DNA of 64,000 nt from the NCBI GenBank assembly GCA_023846275.1, contig CM043878.1, forward strand, positions 6,193,501-6,257,500. Direction: 5' to 3'. The position numbers and the translations under genes are program-made. Below are positions 14,286 through 25,899 of this stretch, one piece after another. The DNA comes from Vanilla planifolia (lineage: Eukaryota > Streptophyta > Magnoliopsida > Asparagales > Orchidaceae). The notes beneath the pieces were generated by a model, which worked only from the letters and a program-made list of their open reading frames with translations, ran no database searches and had not been told where the DNA came from. How positions within the stretch are numbered: the stretch's first letter is position 1; each line of letters starts with the position of its first letter.

Positions 14286-14988
14286 TTACTTGTATATGAT
14301 ACAGTGTGAGGATATTCTTATATGAGATTTATAGTATTAGTATTAGCTTAAGAGAATAATGATTTAAAGGAAAAAAATTTTGGAATATATTTAAATAAAC
14401 TGAAAATAAAACAAATGGAAAGTAATGGAATTAAGTGTGTGGCATTGAGCGTGATTGATTCTTGGCCCAATAATATGTTTTTTATTTGGTTCTTATTTGT
14501 GGTTTACATTATTATTCCTATATTTTTCTTTTAATTATATCATATTTTTATTTTATTACTTTTTTGTATACTAAGCTCATTTAAAATCTCATTAGTACTT
14601 ATATTATAGGTGATACATTCAAAATACAAAAAAAAATGAGAATACAAATATTATAGATGAGGATGTTACTTGTTAGTTGAGGTAAAAGATAGTTTTAATA
14701 CGTAATAAGTTTTGTGGTATCTCATAGGTTGTGATATTAAAATTATATGTTTAGTAACTTTAATATAGTTGTATAATTACAATAGTATTGGTGATCAACT
14801 AATTTTATTTTTAATAGTTTATTTTATAATTTTTATGTTGAGAACGTATTGGGTTGGATTAGTTAAGTTTAAGTCTTATCATCAGGTCGCTACCTATGTA
14901 GGTTTTATGTTCTCATATATTATTTTACTTATGCATAACCTTTTATTTATTCTTATTATGAAGGATAGGGTTAGGTGGGGCCCTAACA

Positions 14989-14993
14989 AATTT
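14989..14993. repeat. Target site duplication AATTT, right copy
   Basis: It is identical to 12,306-12,310 and lies immediately after the terminal CA of the solo LTR. Confidence 0.7.
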
Positions 14994-15370
14994 AGTGATT
15001 AAGATTATCAAATGAGATGAAATCCTTGTCAATGCTACAATGCAACTCAATGGTGTGGATATGTAGTCAATAATATCTATAATTGATTATGAAGACATGG
15101 TGTATATTTTCATCATGGATAGAATTTGATGAAGCTCACTTTGATACAAAATTGATGGCTTAAATATAATGCAAAAGAGAGATGGTGGAGAAGGAATGCC
15201 CCTTATGACTTTATAGAGAAAAATGTGGTTTATTTTCAATGCCTTCTCAAAACATGAAATATACACACACAAGTAAAGACTGCATATGCCTTTTTAGAGA
15301 GTGAAAAAGATTAATCACTTGTCTTTCCAAAATTCTGTATGTATGCACAAAATTAAATCATTCATAATAA
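14994..15370. other. AT-rich DNA right of the solo LTR
   Basis: This is unassigned sequence between the solo LTR and the dispersed repeat. Nothing was recognised in it. Confidence 0.45.
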
Positions 15371-16172
15371 TCATTTATTCTATTGAAATATGAGTAGTAA
15401 TATTCACAAGTGGGGTATGAATTATGCAAAAACAATGATTAATTTGATTTCCATAACTCAATTATTTTCTTAAATTGAATTTAATAACTCAATTAAAGGT
15501 TTTGCTTGCTCAAACCAAATTCACCCAACTTAAAATACTTAAGTATTTTTTAATAAAAGACTTCTTTTGATCTCAAACATTTAGAGAAATCTCAAATATC
15601 CACATAATTTTTTTTTTGTTAATCTTAATGGCTATTGTAACTAAGTTTTAAGAATTATTGTATAGTTTTATCAAACTTTTGTGTGAGTATTACATAAGTA
15701 ACAAAAATCATAAATAAGTAAGAATACAATGGAGAATACAAGGAGAATTTTTAAATGGTTTGATCTAAATCTAAATCTACATCTACATTTGGCCAAATGC
15801 CTAAGCTTTCACAGAAACCATTCTCATTTTGTTGTAGCCAAGTAGGGTCAACCTAAATAACAACCCACTTTCATTTTCTTATAGCCAACTAAAGTAGACC
15901 TAATACAAGCACATTTATTTTTGTTGCAATTAGGTAAGGGTCAATCTAACACAAATCTACTCTATTTTTATCATAGCTAGGTAAGAGTCAACTTCACTTA
16001 GAAGAGTTCAACAAAACTTATACAAATATTACAATACTTTTACAAAGTAATACAACAAAATCTTATACCATTCACTTAAAAAATATATGAACAATGTTTA
16101 AAAAAAAGTAGAAGGATGTTACTAATCAAAATACATAGTTTTTATATAGCAAATATAAGATCAATGTAGATG
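15371..16172. repeat. Dispersed repeat, uninterrupted copy
   Basis: This copy aligns in direct orientation with 47,473-47,868 and then with 53,167-53,595, so the second copy is split by an insertion. Shared runs include gagtagtaatattcac (gagtagtgatgttcac in the other copy), aagttttaagaatt and ttataccatt. The sequence lies just upstream of a minus-strand copia gag at 46.7-47.3 kb, so it may be that element's LTR. That is inference, as no primer site was found. Position 15,759-15,763 (TTTGA) is the uninterrupted counterpart of the target duplication at 47,864 and 53,167. Confidence 0.8.
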
Positions 16173-17150
16173 AGGCTCAAGATATATGTTATGTCAATCT
16201 TATGTTTGATGAGTTAAGTCATAAATATTTAATATTTTATTTTATTAGACTTGTTTAGTTTAAAAAAGGTCTAGATGTGAAGAATAAATTATGCACTTTT
16301 AAAAATGGCAAACTAGTACTTTTTTAAATACTTTTGAGTGTTCAACAAGCTTCAAGATTTGAAGACATGTGCATCAAATTTGAAATTTTTTTTATTAAAA
16401 AATAGGATGTTATCTTATTGGTTATTAATCATAAGACACATCTCTCTATTCAAATTATTTTAAATCCTACTTAAATATCCAAATTTTTTCAATCCTTATC
16501 TTGATTTAAGAAACATATAGGATTTTATTTTTTTCAATCACTTAAACCGTTCCTTTGTTAAGTCTTAGTTATGTATTTTTTGCTAAATTTTATGTTATGT
16601 TAATTGTTAAACTTCTGTTAAATTAGAAAAAATAATTTTATTAAATTTTTATAATTAAAAAAGAAAAAAAAAGTATCCAAAACTATTCCCTAAGCATGGC
16701 CAAGAACAAACCACTTGGGCTGAATAAGCCCGAGTAGGCCTAAGAAGCCTTGGGTTAAGAGACCAGGTGGATCTAAGTCAGGTTAGGCCCAAAATTAGTT
16801 AGAGTGTAGTCCTGAACTTGGTTGGGATATGACAAAAGAAATCAAGCCTTGTAGAACTCGAATCAAGTATGGAATATGTCAAGTTTGACCCATAATCATG
16901 AATAAACCTATAAATATATGAGCAGCCCAGATGATGAAATCCCAACTGCATAAGAGGGAGACAACCCCAATTCGACTCAAAATACTTTTGTGCAAAAAAC
17001 TTTATAAAGAGAAAACACTTTGACATTTACACCATGTTAGACCAAACTTTTTCCTACATCTAATTCCCAATGCAAATGACCTGTCATTGATGAGAGAACT
17101 TAGATCTCTTTATTTTGAATCATACTACTATGATTTTTTCTTCTTTTACC
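16173..17150. other. AT-rich DNA with one moderately GC-rich patch
   Basis: A patch at about 16,690-17,010 is less AT-rich and contains several GGCC/CCCGAG-type words. A 75-codon minus-strand frame at 16,799-17,026 has no recognisable domain and no supporting context, so no gene is called. Confidence 0.4.
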
Positions 17151-17156
17151 ATTGAT

Positions 17157-17350
17157 GAATCAAATAATTTATATTTCATCTGATGTGATTAAATAGACCA
17201 AATCTAATCTATCTTTATCCTAATCAATCAAATGATCCAGATCTCATCTAACATGATCGAATGACCTAGATCTAATATATTTTAATCTAATTATTCATAC
17301 CTCATCCGCTTTTATAATTTTTGATATGATAGTCCAGATCTTCTCTAATC
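17157..17350. repeat. Degenerate minisatellite, about 65-bp unit
   Basis: Three imperfect units begin near 17,157, 17,221 and 17,288. The first and second start AATCAA; the units share atttcatct or atctcatct and gatcta or gatcca words. Confidence 0.5.
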
Positions 17351-17921
17351 GGATCCAACAACTCTGGTCAATCATGCATAATGGCTTATTTTTTAAATAT
17401 TATTTGAGTCATTACACAAGTTGTTTGTAAGATTATTTTAAGCTATTTGATAGTAGCTTATGAAAGAGTGTTTTTTTGAATTTTTTATATCTATGATCAA
17501 AATTTCTCTATATAAACCCATCCATTATGAAATTTCTAATTAACATGAACAAGATTTTAAGATTTTAAAAAATTATTATGTGATATTCTTTAGCATATAA
17601 TCATCTCATAACACATTATGGCTTAGTACTACTCAAAATTTTAAAATTTTCAACTAAGCCTAAATCTTCTAAACTTTCATCTTCTTCTTTTCATAATTTT
17701 GAGCTCTTTTTGTCATTCTTTATTCATCAACAAGCATAAGAAATATAGTATATTTTTATCAAAAATTTATTTATTATTAAAATTTTATTTTTTTTTTGCG
17801 TTGGGTGGCCCAACATTTATGAATGCCTCAGTTTGGTGTCATCTCATTGAAAATTGAGTTGGGGTTAAGCTAGTAAAAGCCTGGATTATAATTGAATTCA
17901 TAAAGGCTAATAAGTTGGTGA

Positions 17922-18015
17922 ACTATAAGAAAAAATCTCAAGTAGGTTCGAGATAAACCATAAAGAAAAACCTATGATAGGTTGGATATGAATTATAAAG
18001 AAAAATCTCAAGTTA
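17922..18015. repeat. Short tandem repeat, about 36-bp unit, 2.5 copies
   Basis: The phrase ataaagaaaaa or ataagaaaaaa, followed by tctcaag or cctatga and an AGGTTSGATA-like word, recurs three times. The last copy is partial. Confidence 0.6.
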
Positions 18016-18150
18016 TAATTTTCTTAATAGTGATATTATTTTTGACCTCAGATGGGGGTGGACCTAGGTTTAAGTTTAAGCTGAACCACTTAAAAATTTA
18101 GTGTAATATTTTAATTTTTATTTTCATTTTTTTAATTATAAAAATTATAA

Positions 18151-18154
<4 letters not shown>

Positions 18155-18180
<26 letters not shown>
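18155..18180. repeat. (AT)13 microsatellite
   Basis: An uninterrupted AT dinucleotide run of 26 bases. Confidence 0.95.
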
Positions 18181-18181
<1 letters not shown>

Positions 18182-18188
<7 letters not shown>

Positions 18189-18932
18189 TTTTTTACAAAC
18201 ATAAAATTATTTCTATAAAATTTATGAAAAGTAAGTACAATAAAAAGATATAAAAAATATTTTAAAACTTGCAATTCACCCATAACTTGTCGGATTCACA
18301 TTCACTTATTTTACTTCAATATAGTAATAATAGTAGTAGTATGAGAATATTTTTCACTATTATGCATAGCTCACAACTCTTAAACTCTTTAATTTCTAAA
18401 AATGATTTTTAGTTCAATCAATAACCTTTTCTTGTTTAAATCTACTTCTGTTTATATTAATCAATAAGTTATATGCAACTAAAGAAGTTTTAATCACTAA
18501 AAAGCCATTCTTGAAATGGTTGAATTAGATGTTACACTCTCAAGATATTGATCATACTATTATTGTATTGTGATCATTCATTTGCGCTAGGTAATTAGAT
18601 TAAATCAGCTCAATAATGTGCCTATTTGATCATATCATTTCTATTACTTATGATGAATCGTACATGTATAACAAATGCAATTATATTGTATGACTTATGC
18701 TCAACTCATAATGTTATAGATTATAGTGGCAATGTACCAGATGAGCATACATATCATACCTATTTGATATAGTTAGGTGATTTTGATTTTTAAGTGATCC
18801 ATATATCATATAGTATAATAAATGTATCACCAAAAGTATTGTAGTTGTATGATAAGGAAATCGTACTCTTATAATACAAAATCTACTTAAAGTTTGTCAA
18901 GTCTTCTTAGATCAATGATATCATATCGGTAC
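18182..18932. other. AT-rich DNA rich in ATCATA/GTATGAT words
   Basis: No gene. The segment from about 18,530 to 18,930 carries many copies of short words such as atcata and gtatgat. The same word usage is seen at 13.0-13.5, 24.5-25.2, 33.2-33.9, 46.0-46.4 and 51.4-52.0 kb. At 13.0-13.5 kb it lies inside the solo LTR, so these tracts are probably decayed LTR interiors. Confidence 0.45.
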
Positions 18933-19455
18933 TATAACATCCCAAAAATAAGGATAAGTAATTTTAATAAATTTAAACAATGAGATGTTAAAAATAAGAA
19001 TATTAAGAATGATTGATGAACTTAAGAAGAGGAGTTATAAAATAATAATTTTGATCTAAAAATATTTTGAGAATTTTTATAATTTTTTAAAGATATTTTA
19101 AGATTTTAAAGTATCATACAATACAATATCATAGGATCATATGATATGATCAAGATAAAAAATTAATTAAGCTAATAGATTTGCTATATGTGATTGTGTG
19201 ATATAAGTACAATTAATTTATCATGCCAGTACAATAGAGTGTAGTCAGCCACCATGGATTGAAGCAATTACACAAGTTAAGTAAGGGGTTAACCTTATTG
19301 TCGTAACATAGAGTATAATAAGATGTAATCAAGTAAGAAAGAGAATGAATACATGATACGTGTGAATATTCATAAAAGTGGACTAAAGATCATACAAGAC
19401 AATCACGACATCGTATTAAGCTGTTACTGTATAAGAGCAATTAATCGGTATATAT
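18933..19455 (+). repeat. LTR-start-like sequence interrupted by a later insertion
   Basis: TATAACATCCC resembles the TGTAACA start of the chromovirus LTRs, and the AT-rich sequence that follows resembles their U3 region. The end could not be found. The gypsy relic at 19,456 interrupts it, and the LINE further right may also have landed in it. Confidence 0.35.
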
Positions 19456-19820
19456 TATTATGCCTTAGCTTCAGTAGACTAGTGAAATTTTCCCAAAATG
19501 TGGCCATTTTCGTTGACCAATGGTTAGAGAAGTTAAAGAATTACTACTTAGTGTTGTATTAAGAAACCATCTACTACTTTCAAAGTTATAAATTATTGTA
19601 ACAGAGTTTTTAGGGAACAACAGATGTATCTGTGTCTATTTCTTACATTATACATTACTTCATTAATGAAATCCAAAAAAGGAAAATTGTTTTCTCAAAC
19701 TTAATCTTTCTTATTCTTTACATTTTGGTGTTTTAATAAGGTTGGATTAGATATTGGAATTCTTAACTATTATGTAGGAGGTGATTTGTTCAAATTTCTA
19801 AACTCTAACAAGCACCCTTG
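19456..19820 (+). repeat. Left LTR of the 19.5-24.5 kb gypsy relic
   Basis: This LTR aligns with 24,150-24,516. Shared runs include ttatgccttagctt, ttataaatta, gtgttt and agcaccctt. It is about 365 bp, close to its partner in length. Confidence 0.85.
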
Positions 19821-19827
19821 TGATAGC

Positions 19828-19840
19828 TAGTATTAGAGTC
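19828..19840 (+). other. Degenerate primer-binding site (initiator tRNA-Met type)
   Basis: TAGTATTAGAGTC lies just after the left LTR and differs from the TGGTATCAGAGC-type site by a few transitions. It fixes the element as + strand. Confidence 0.65.
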
Positions 19841-19852
19841 TCATTCTTCTAG

Positions 19853-20860
19853 ATGGACAAAGGAATTAATGAAGTTGAAGAAAAGATTTTATGAATGAAA
19901 GTTCTTCTTGGTGTCACACCTGATGAGGAAGATTCGCATGTCATTTCAAAATACATTGCAAAGTTGGAGTCAATTATGGAAGGTCCCTAGTGAACAGTTA
20001 TGAAGGATTCTGAGCAAATCCATTGTGAGTAGTATGTACTACATTGTGATCTAGCCATGATGTGTAAGCCAATTAGAAATAAATTTTTTTTACAAGACAA
20101 TAAGAACTCCATAAAGATTCCTAAACCAAAGTATTTCAATGGTATCATGAATGCTAAGGAGTTGGAGAACTTCTTGTGAAACATGGAGCAATAATTCACC
20201 ATCACTCATGTGCCACATGTGAAGAAGGTGACCATTTTTAGTATGTTTTCAAAGGAGAAGCAAAAATGTAGTGGAGAATGCAAAGTGTTGATGATACAAA
20301 TGCTGGAAAGCCAAGAATTGATATATAGGAAGATCTCAAGAAAGAAATAAAGGATAAATTTCTCTTTTGTGATGCTTTTTTCAATAGCTTGGGATGCTTT
20401 GAAGAAGTTAAAGCATAGTGGAGTTGTGTGGAAACATGTCAAGGAATTCAATTCTTTGATAATGAATATCCATAACATGTCTATGAAAGAAAAGCTTTTT
20501 AACTTCTTATGTATGCTGTAACCTTAGGTGCAATTGGAGCTTCATCTACAAAATGTGAGGACTTACCATGTGCAATCACTACTATCAATCCTATTGTGAA
20601 CTTGAGTTTCCAAAGCTTTAAATGCCTCTTCAAATTTTAAAGAGAAAAATAAAGAAAAGATAAGGGAATGGAAGAAAAATTAAGGAAGCATGGTGGGGTA
20701 AGAATAATGATAAAGGAAAGTAGAAGTAGAAATCATCTTCCTTCCAATGTATGAATAATTCAATTAATAAGTAAGGTTTTTTCTTATGCTATGGACCTCA
20801 TTGTGTTAGATATTCCCCAAGCATTATAAGCTTAATTTCCTTATGGTTGAGAAAATTAAT
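19853..20860 (+). pseudogene. gag remnant with zinc-knuckle trace (gypsy relic 1)
   Basis: Gag forms the particle that packages element RNA. The reading starts at an ATG (MDKGINEVEEKIL, then a stop) a few bases after the primer site. The frame resumes at about 20,107 with PKPKYFNGIMNAKELENFL, the gypsy gag core, and continues in shifted frames to a lysine-rich stretch at 20,640-20,740. A zinc-knuckle trace (CYGPHCVRYSP) at about 20,790 has lost residues of the CCHC motif. Stops and frameshifts occur roughly every 30-60 codons. Confidence 0.75.
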
Positions 20861-20979
20861 GAGAAATTTGATAGAGAAGTTCCTAAACTTGTCAACCATT
20901 TGTAATTACTTAATCTTTTGGTACCTAATTCAATAAAAAATGTGATCACAAGTAGTGATATAGTAGTTGCTTATTCTTT

Positions 20980-22080
20980 GTTGATACATGTCTTAGTGAA
21001 CATGAATGATCAAGAGATTATGACAATGGTGCACACGAGTGCTACACACACATTTGTTCTTATAAGACTTGTTTAGAAATTTAGGTTAAGGGTGAGCAAA
21101 TGTCCCAATTTTTTTAAAACAATGAATGCAAATATTCAAGTTGTGGTTGGAATGGCTTATAGAGTACCACTAACTTTGGGAAGTTGGATAAGAAAGACCA
21201 ATTTGTTTGTCATTCCATTAGATGATTTTGAAAGGAAGAGCAAATAATATGTATTTTAATGTTGTAGCTGAAAAAGGGGTTGAATATTAGTGAGGATACC
21301 TTCCTTTCTACATTGATTGAGATCAAGAAAGATAAAGATCACTAATGTACCAAATGCAATTATAGAAGTTATTAAGAAATTTAAAGATGTCACATCTTTG
21401 ATGTTGCTTACAAAACTTCCACCTATAATAGAGATCAATCAAAAAATTAAGTTGTTACCTAGTGTTATTCCTCTTACACATCCACCATATTAAATAACCC
21501 CATTAGAAGAATTGTGCAAACAACTGAATGAATTATTAGAAGTTGGCTTCATTCAATCAAAGAAAGTAGGATGATTCTTTGTGGATATGCATAAATTATT
21601 ATGCATTGAACAAGGTGACAGTGAAGAACAAATACATGATTTCTTTAGTGTAAGATTTGCTAGATTGATTATGCAAGGCAATAAGGTTCACCAAATTGGA
21701 CTTATAGTCAAGATATTGGCAAGTTGAAGTTGTAGTCAAAGATGAAAGCAAGATCACTCGTGTGACTCAATATAGCTCTTTTGAGTTCATAGTCATGCCC
21801 TTTGTCCTGACAAATGTCTCTACTATATTTTATAATTTAATGTACAATATTCTTCATGAGTACTTATATGAGTTTCTTGTGATTTACTTGTATGATATTG
21901 TGGTCTACAACAATCCATTTGAAGAGCATGTGATGCACTTGTAGAAAGTTCTAACTTGACTAAGAGAATTTTAGTTTTATGTGAAGAAGAAAAAACATGT
22001 ATTTGTTAAGAAAGCTATTATGTTTCTTGGATACATGATTAGCAATTACCAAGTGAGAATGGATCCAAAGAAGGCCATTA
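20980..22080 (+). pseudogene. Protease and reverse transcriptase remnant (gypsy relic 1)
   Basis: A protease-like stretch, TSATHTFVLIR, at about 21,035-21,070 keeps the GATH-type context but has lost the catalytic Asp-Ser-Gly triad. The region then carries a PLDDFE block near 21,220. RT is clearest at 21,762-21,944, with FEFIVMPFVLTNVSTIF followed by YLYDIVVY. There the first Asp of the YxDD active site is Tyr, so the polymerase would be dead even without the stops. Downstream, VKKKKHVFVKKAIMFLGYMI continues the thumb and connection region. Confidence 0.8.
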
Positions 22081-22249
22081 TGGATTAGCAAGCTCCAACA
22101 AAGGTACTCGAGTTTATACATTGCTAGATACCCAAAGAAGGCTGCCCCATTGACGGATCACTTGAAGAAGAGTAGGGGTGGAATAGGTTTGTTGCTTGTC
22201 AAGAGGAATTTCATAAACTCAAGGCAATCATTTTCTAGTGAACAAGTGC

Positions 22250-22640
22250 TATAGTTACTTCAGGTTGAGTTGCCTTTTGAAGTGCATATGGATGCATAAA
22301 AAAGGTTATTAGTGGGGTTTTAGTGTATGAAGGTCAACTTTTTACCTTTGAAATCAAGAAATTGAATGCCATGCAGCAAAAGTATTCAATTCATGAAAGG
22401 AAATCATCATGATTGTGCATTACCTTCAAATTTGGAGGGTATACTTATTGGGAATGAAGTTTGTTGTCCAGATTAACAACATTACCAATACATCCTTTAG
22501 CACACAAAAGAAGTTGTCACCAAAGCAAACTCACTGGTAAGAGTTTTTAACTGAATATGCCTTTGCATGGGAGCACAAACTGGGTAGGCATAATCAGGTT
22601 ACTAATGCACTAAGTCAAAAGGAAAGATTTGGTACCATCT
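22250..22640 (+). pseudogene. RNase H remnant (gypsy relic 1)
   Basis: The stretch KLNAMQQKYSIHERK at about 22,350 is the gypsy RNase H region around the catalytic Glu. It is preceded by GVLVYEGQL. The domain ends near 22,620 with a trace of the ADALS-type terminus (TNALSQKE). Several stops interrupt it. Confidence 0.7.
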
Positions 22641-22799
22641 ATGCTGTTATTCAAGTGAAAACAAACATGATGGATAGAATTCAAGTTTCTACTACTAACA
22701 ATACTACTTATGATAACTTGGTGGAGCATGTTTGAGGGAATTATGAGACAATATTATAATAATGATGGACTCTTGATGTCCAAAAAGGCAAAGTATTTA

Positions 22800-23500
22800 T
22801 CCTTTATGAAGATGGCTTACAAAAAGAGTTACTTAAAGAGTTGCATGATCTATAGTGGGCTAGACATCCTATAAGGTAAATGATGTTAACTCTTTTGTCC
22901 AATTCCTATTATTAGCCTAGAATATAGGCTAATATTGAGCTCTATGTCAAGGTATATTTAGTGTGCCAACAAAATAAGATAGAGAGAAGAAAGAATACAG
23001 GTTTGTTACAAACTCTTCTAATTTTAAAGAAATTGTAGGCATTGATTTTAATGGACTTCGTTAATAGGGAAGGTTAACGGCATGTCCAAAGTGATGGTGG
23101 TTATTGATAGCTTCTTAAAGTATAACATATTTATAATTACATATTTATAATTGCATATTTAGCACATTCAACCTATGTAGCTATTAACTTATTTTATTGA
23201 CATATGATTAAGTACTTTTGTATGCCTAAAGGCATTGTGAGTGATCAAGATATAAGATTTATAGAGAGTTTCTAGATATCATTGTTGAATTTGATAGAAA
23301 GTAAACTAAAATTCTATATAGCTAGTTCCTACAAACAAATAAGCAAATTGAGAGAAATTATTGAAAGAGTACTTTGAGGCATTATTTCACAATAAATTAA
23401 AAAAATTAGTAAAGAGTTGTTGGAAAGTGAATAGTTTTGTTATAACTTGCACAAGTCCTCGGCAATGGAACTAAGCCATTTTGAGGTATTTTTGGGACAT
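22800..23500 (+). pseudogene. Integrase remnant (gypsy relic 1)
   Basis: Integrase inserts element DNA into the genome. The segment GIVSDQDIRFIESF at 23,231-23,272 includes the second catalytic Asp of the DDE core, and MDFVNREG near 23,050 marks the first. The third, glutamate-bearing block is not intact. Multiple stops and at least one frameshift are present. Confidence 0.75.
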
Positions 23501-23689
23501 TAAGCGAATAGTCCCTTAGAGATTACATAGTAAACATATAATAGGAAGTTACTTGTACTATGCAAGTATGCCAAAGATAAATAAGAGAAGCTTGAGAAAG
23601 GTTGTGATAGCTTGAGAAAAGATGCAAAAAGAATAAAAAAAAGTATGCAAATCAAAAACATAGTTAAGTGGAGTTCAATATAGGAGACA

Positions 23690-24130
23690 ATGTTTTTGAA
23701 GTTGACTCTATAGATTTGGAGAAAAATCAATAACCAACATGTGCATCATGGATTGATCCCAAAGTATGGTGGACCATTTAAATTAGTTCAAAAGGTATGT
23801 AATGTGACTTAATGATCAAATTTGCCAAAAAAAAGACTCAAGATCTACCTAATCTTTCATGTTAGTTTTTCCAAAGAGTATTGTTCAAATATGACAAAGA
23901 CCTAAAGAAGTTAGATTAAGTACTCTACATATTGTGTGACAACAGTTTGATCAAGATTGTAGAGAAAGTTCTAGATTATCAAACCTTCAACCAGATTAAA
24001 AAGATTCATAAAATTGAGTTCCTAGTACAATAGAAAGGAAACCTATAGCTAAAGCATCATGGGAGAAGAATTTTACTATATGACAATTTAAGAGGCAAAT
24101 TATTAAGAATTTGTTGACTAGAACATTGAG
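23690..24130 (+). pseudogene. C-terminal chromodomain remnant (gypsy relic 1)
   Basis: The post-integrase region reads GPFKLVQKVCNVT, then IFHVSFSKEY, and ends in a chromodomain trace, EFLVQ-stop-KGN, at about 24,019-24,045. In chromoviruses this domain is thought to steer integration towards marked chromatin. One tryptophan codon has become a stop. Confidence 0.7.
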
Positions 24131-24149
24131 TTCTTCTTGTAAGTGTTGT

Positions 24150-24516
24150 TGTTATGCCTTAGCTTTAGCAAATATATGAAAAATTCTAGAAATTTGGTCA
24201 TTGTCCTTTGACCAGTGGTTGGAGAAGTTAATGAACAACTATTTAGGTTTGTATTGCATAATCATCCACTACTTTCAATGTTATAAATTACTATAAAAAG
24301 GAGTTTCAAGGAACCACTTGTGCATTTGTGCATTTTTTTTACCTTGTACATTGCTTCTTTAGTAAAATCTAACAACAGGAAAGCATTTTCTAACCTTAAT
24401 CTTGCCTAGTCTATGTGTTTTGGTGTTTCAATAATAATGGACTAGTGATTAAAGTTCCTAGTCATTATGCAATTGGTGATTTATTACAATTTCCAAAGTT
24501 GTGACTAGCACCCTTA
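24150..24516 (+). repeat. Right LTR of the 19.5-24.5 kb gypsy relic
   Basis: The start TGTTATGCCTTAGC aligns with 19,456 onward, and the alignment continues to agcaccctt at 24,507-24,515. Confidence 0.85.
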
Positions 24517-25227
24517 TAGCATAAGCAACATAATATTGTATTGTATAAAAGATACAAACATACAAGTATAATATGATATAAAATCCAACATTTGATAATG
24601 CAACAATGTGTACTAAAGATCCATGTAAATATTGGATCATATTGTGTGACAGAAGTATATCATACAGTATGATTATGCAAAAGAAACTGAAGTGAATTCA
24701 ATATGAAAACATTTAGACGAAAAATACCTTACATTGATTGTATAATGTAATAAACAGATCATATTAATATGATAAGAACATAAGAATATAACATAAAAGA
24801 TCATTATTAGTTATGACTTAGTCAAAGATATAAGAATGGATTAAACCAATACTACAAGCAATATCGTACAGTACAACATAATGATAATTTCTTAAAATAG
24901 TCAGAAGAAGGGTGTCATATAATACTATGATTGAAAATTGTGAGGAGGTGAAAATTAGCATCATAAATAAAATTGTTTTTATGTTGTAAGATTAATGGTA
25001 GCATGATACCAATATAATAAGAAGAAATTAAAGAAAATTTGGATAAGTATGAGAAATATACAATGCAAATCTAGCGATCGTATGTATAAGATTGTAGAAA
25101 GTAAACAAGTTTTAAAACATAAAATGGTGAATAGTTGAAAAAATTGATAGTTGTGCAAAGATTTCAAGCATAGTTGTGAGCATTACATAGAGGAAATTAT
25201 GTAATATGCATAAAATGATTAGTTGTG
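24517..25227. other. AT-rich DNA with ATCATA/GTATGAT words
   Basis: There is no gene. Composition and short words resemble the interior of the solo LTR (13.0-13.5 kb) and 33.2-33.9 kb, so this is probably decayed LTR sequence split by the neighbouring insertions. Confidence 0.4.
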
Positions 25228-25243
25228 TATATGCTTGCTACTT
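25228..25243. repeat. LINE target site duplication, left copy (16 bp)
   Basis: TATATGCTTGCTACTT is repeated exactly at 31,749-31,764. The last T is ambiguous because it merges with the T run that represents the LINE poly(A) tail. Confidence 0.9.
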
Positions 25244-25311
25244 TTTTTTTGAAGTGGATAATATCTATTATATCAAGATGGCCAAGCCATGCCAGAGTTA
25301 CAAAAGGATCC

Positions 25312-25790
25312 TCAAGGAGGATCGAAAGTGAAATTAGATAACATAAGCTTGAGCAAGGGCTTAGGGATGGGAACTCCAGGGGCCCAGGTGAACTCCTTAA
25401 GGCAAGCAGCACGAGCAGCCCAATCAGCAGGCGCATTCCCGTCTCTAAGAATGTGGGAGAACTGGACAGCCTCAAGACCCCTAGTGAACCAGATGGCTGC
25501 GACAAAAACGCCCGTCCCAGGAGGGTGGGACATCATCTCACGCACCACCTGAAGTGCCAGCATCGAGTCAGTTTGGAATTCCACAGCACAGTGCAAGGGA
25601 AGGTATTCCCTAATCGTATCAAACGCCATAAGCAAAGCCTAGGTCTCCATCATGTCCACCGCCTGGGAGAGCATCCTTTTACCAATAGCCAGGAGGGTTT
25701 GCCTATGCAATTCCTTACAACCATACCCAGCCCGGCAATAGAGTCGTTAACCGCAGCATCGCAATTCACTCTGATCCATCATGTTGGGGG
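25312..25790 (-). pseudogene. LINE ORF2 C-terminus: RNase H
   Basis: The RVT_3-type RNase H starts near 25,780 with NCDAAVNDS (first catalytic Asp). A stop lies in MMET-stop-ALLMAF close to the catalytic Glu position. The open segment 25,312-25,635 carries FQTDSMLALQVV (third catalytic Asp) and FSHILRDGNAPADWAARAA, the C-terminal Asp block. The reading ends in FTFDPP-stop. RNase H removes the RNA strand after cDNA synthesis. Confidence 0.85.
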
Positions 25791-25899
25791 GGAAGCCAAC
25801 CACGCATAACAAGCAAGTCCGAAGAATTGCCAGGATTCCCGCTGGACAGGGAGGAGAGGGATGAATGCCGATTGAGAACAGAATGTACCTCGACCTTAA

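Larger units (their letters stand above)
12311..14988 (+). mobile_element. Solo LTR, Ty3/gypsy chromovirus family (2,678 bp)
   Basis: The LTR starts TGTAACAGTT and ends GGTGGGGCCCTAACA. The last 250 bases align with the U5 end of the intact element's LTR: a GATTGGTT-like block, a CACCTAGG-like block and a terminal GGTGGGG...ACA. A locally GC-raised block at 12,640-12,960 sits where the intact LTR has its GC-rich block, and is followed by AAGTGAATAA at 12,957 where the intact LTR has AAGTGAGTAA. ATTATCCTCA at about 13,968 matches 37,083 in the intact LTR. No coding region adjoins it and AATTT flanks it on both sides, so it is a solo LTR left by LTR-LTR recombination. Two short frames inside, 12,758-12,961 (67 codons, one hydrophobic segment) and 14,769-15,002 (77 codons), are best read as LTR sequence. 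Confidence 0.8.
19456..24516 (+). mobile_element. Decayed Ty3/gypsy chromovirus with both LTRs
   Basis: The element is about 5.06 kb, in the order LTR, primer site, gag, protease, RT, RNase H, integrase, chromodomain, LTR. Every domain is recognisable but broken by many stops and frameshifts, so it has long been inactive. The LTRs are clearly homologous but well diverged. The flanking target duplication could not be resolved. The right LTR opens with TG and the left with TA. Confidence 0.87.

Noticed and set aside
14769..15002. 77-codon hydrophobic frame
   Set aside because: Its DNA is the U5 end of the solo LTR, and the frame runs across the LTR edge into flanking DNA. The hydrophobic residues come from T-rich codons.
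16690..17026. GC-raised patch with a 75-codon minus frame as an exon
   Set aside because: No splice context, domain or second exon; composition alone is not enough.
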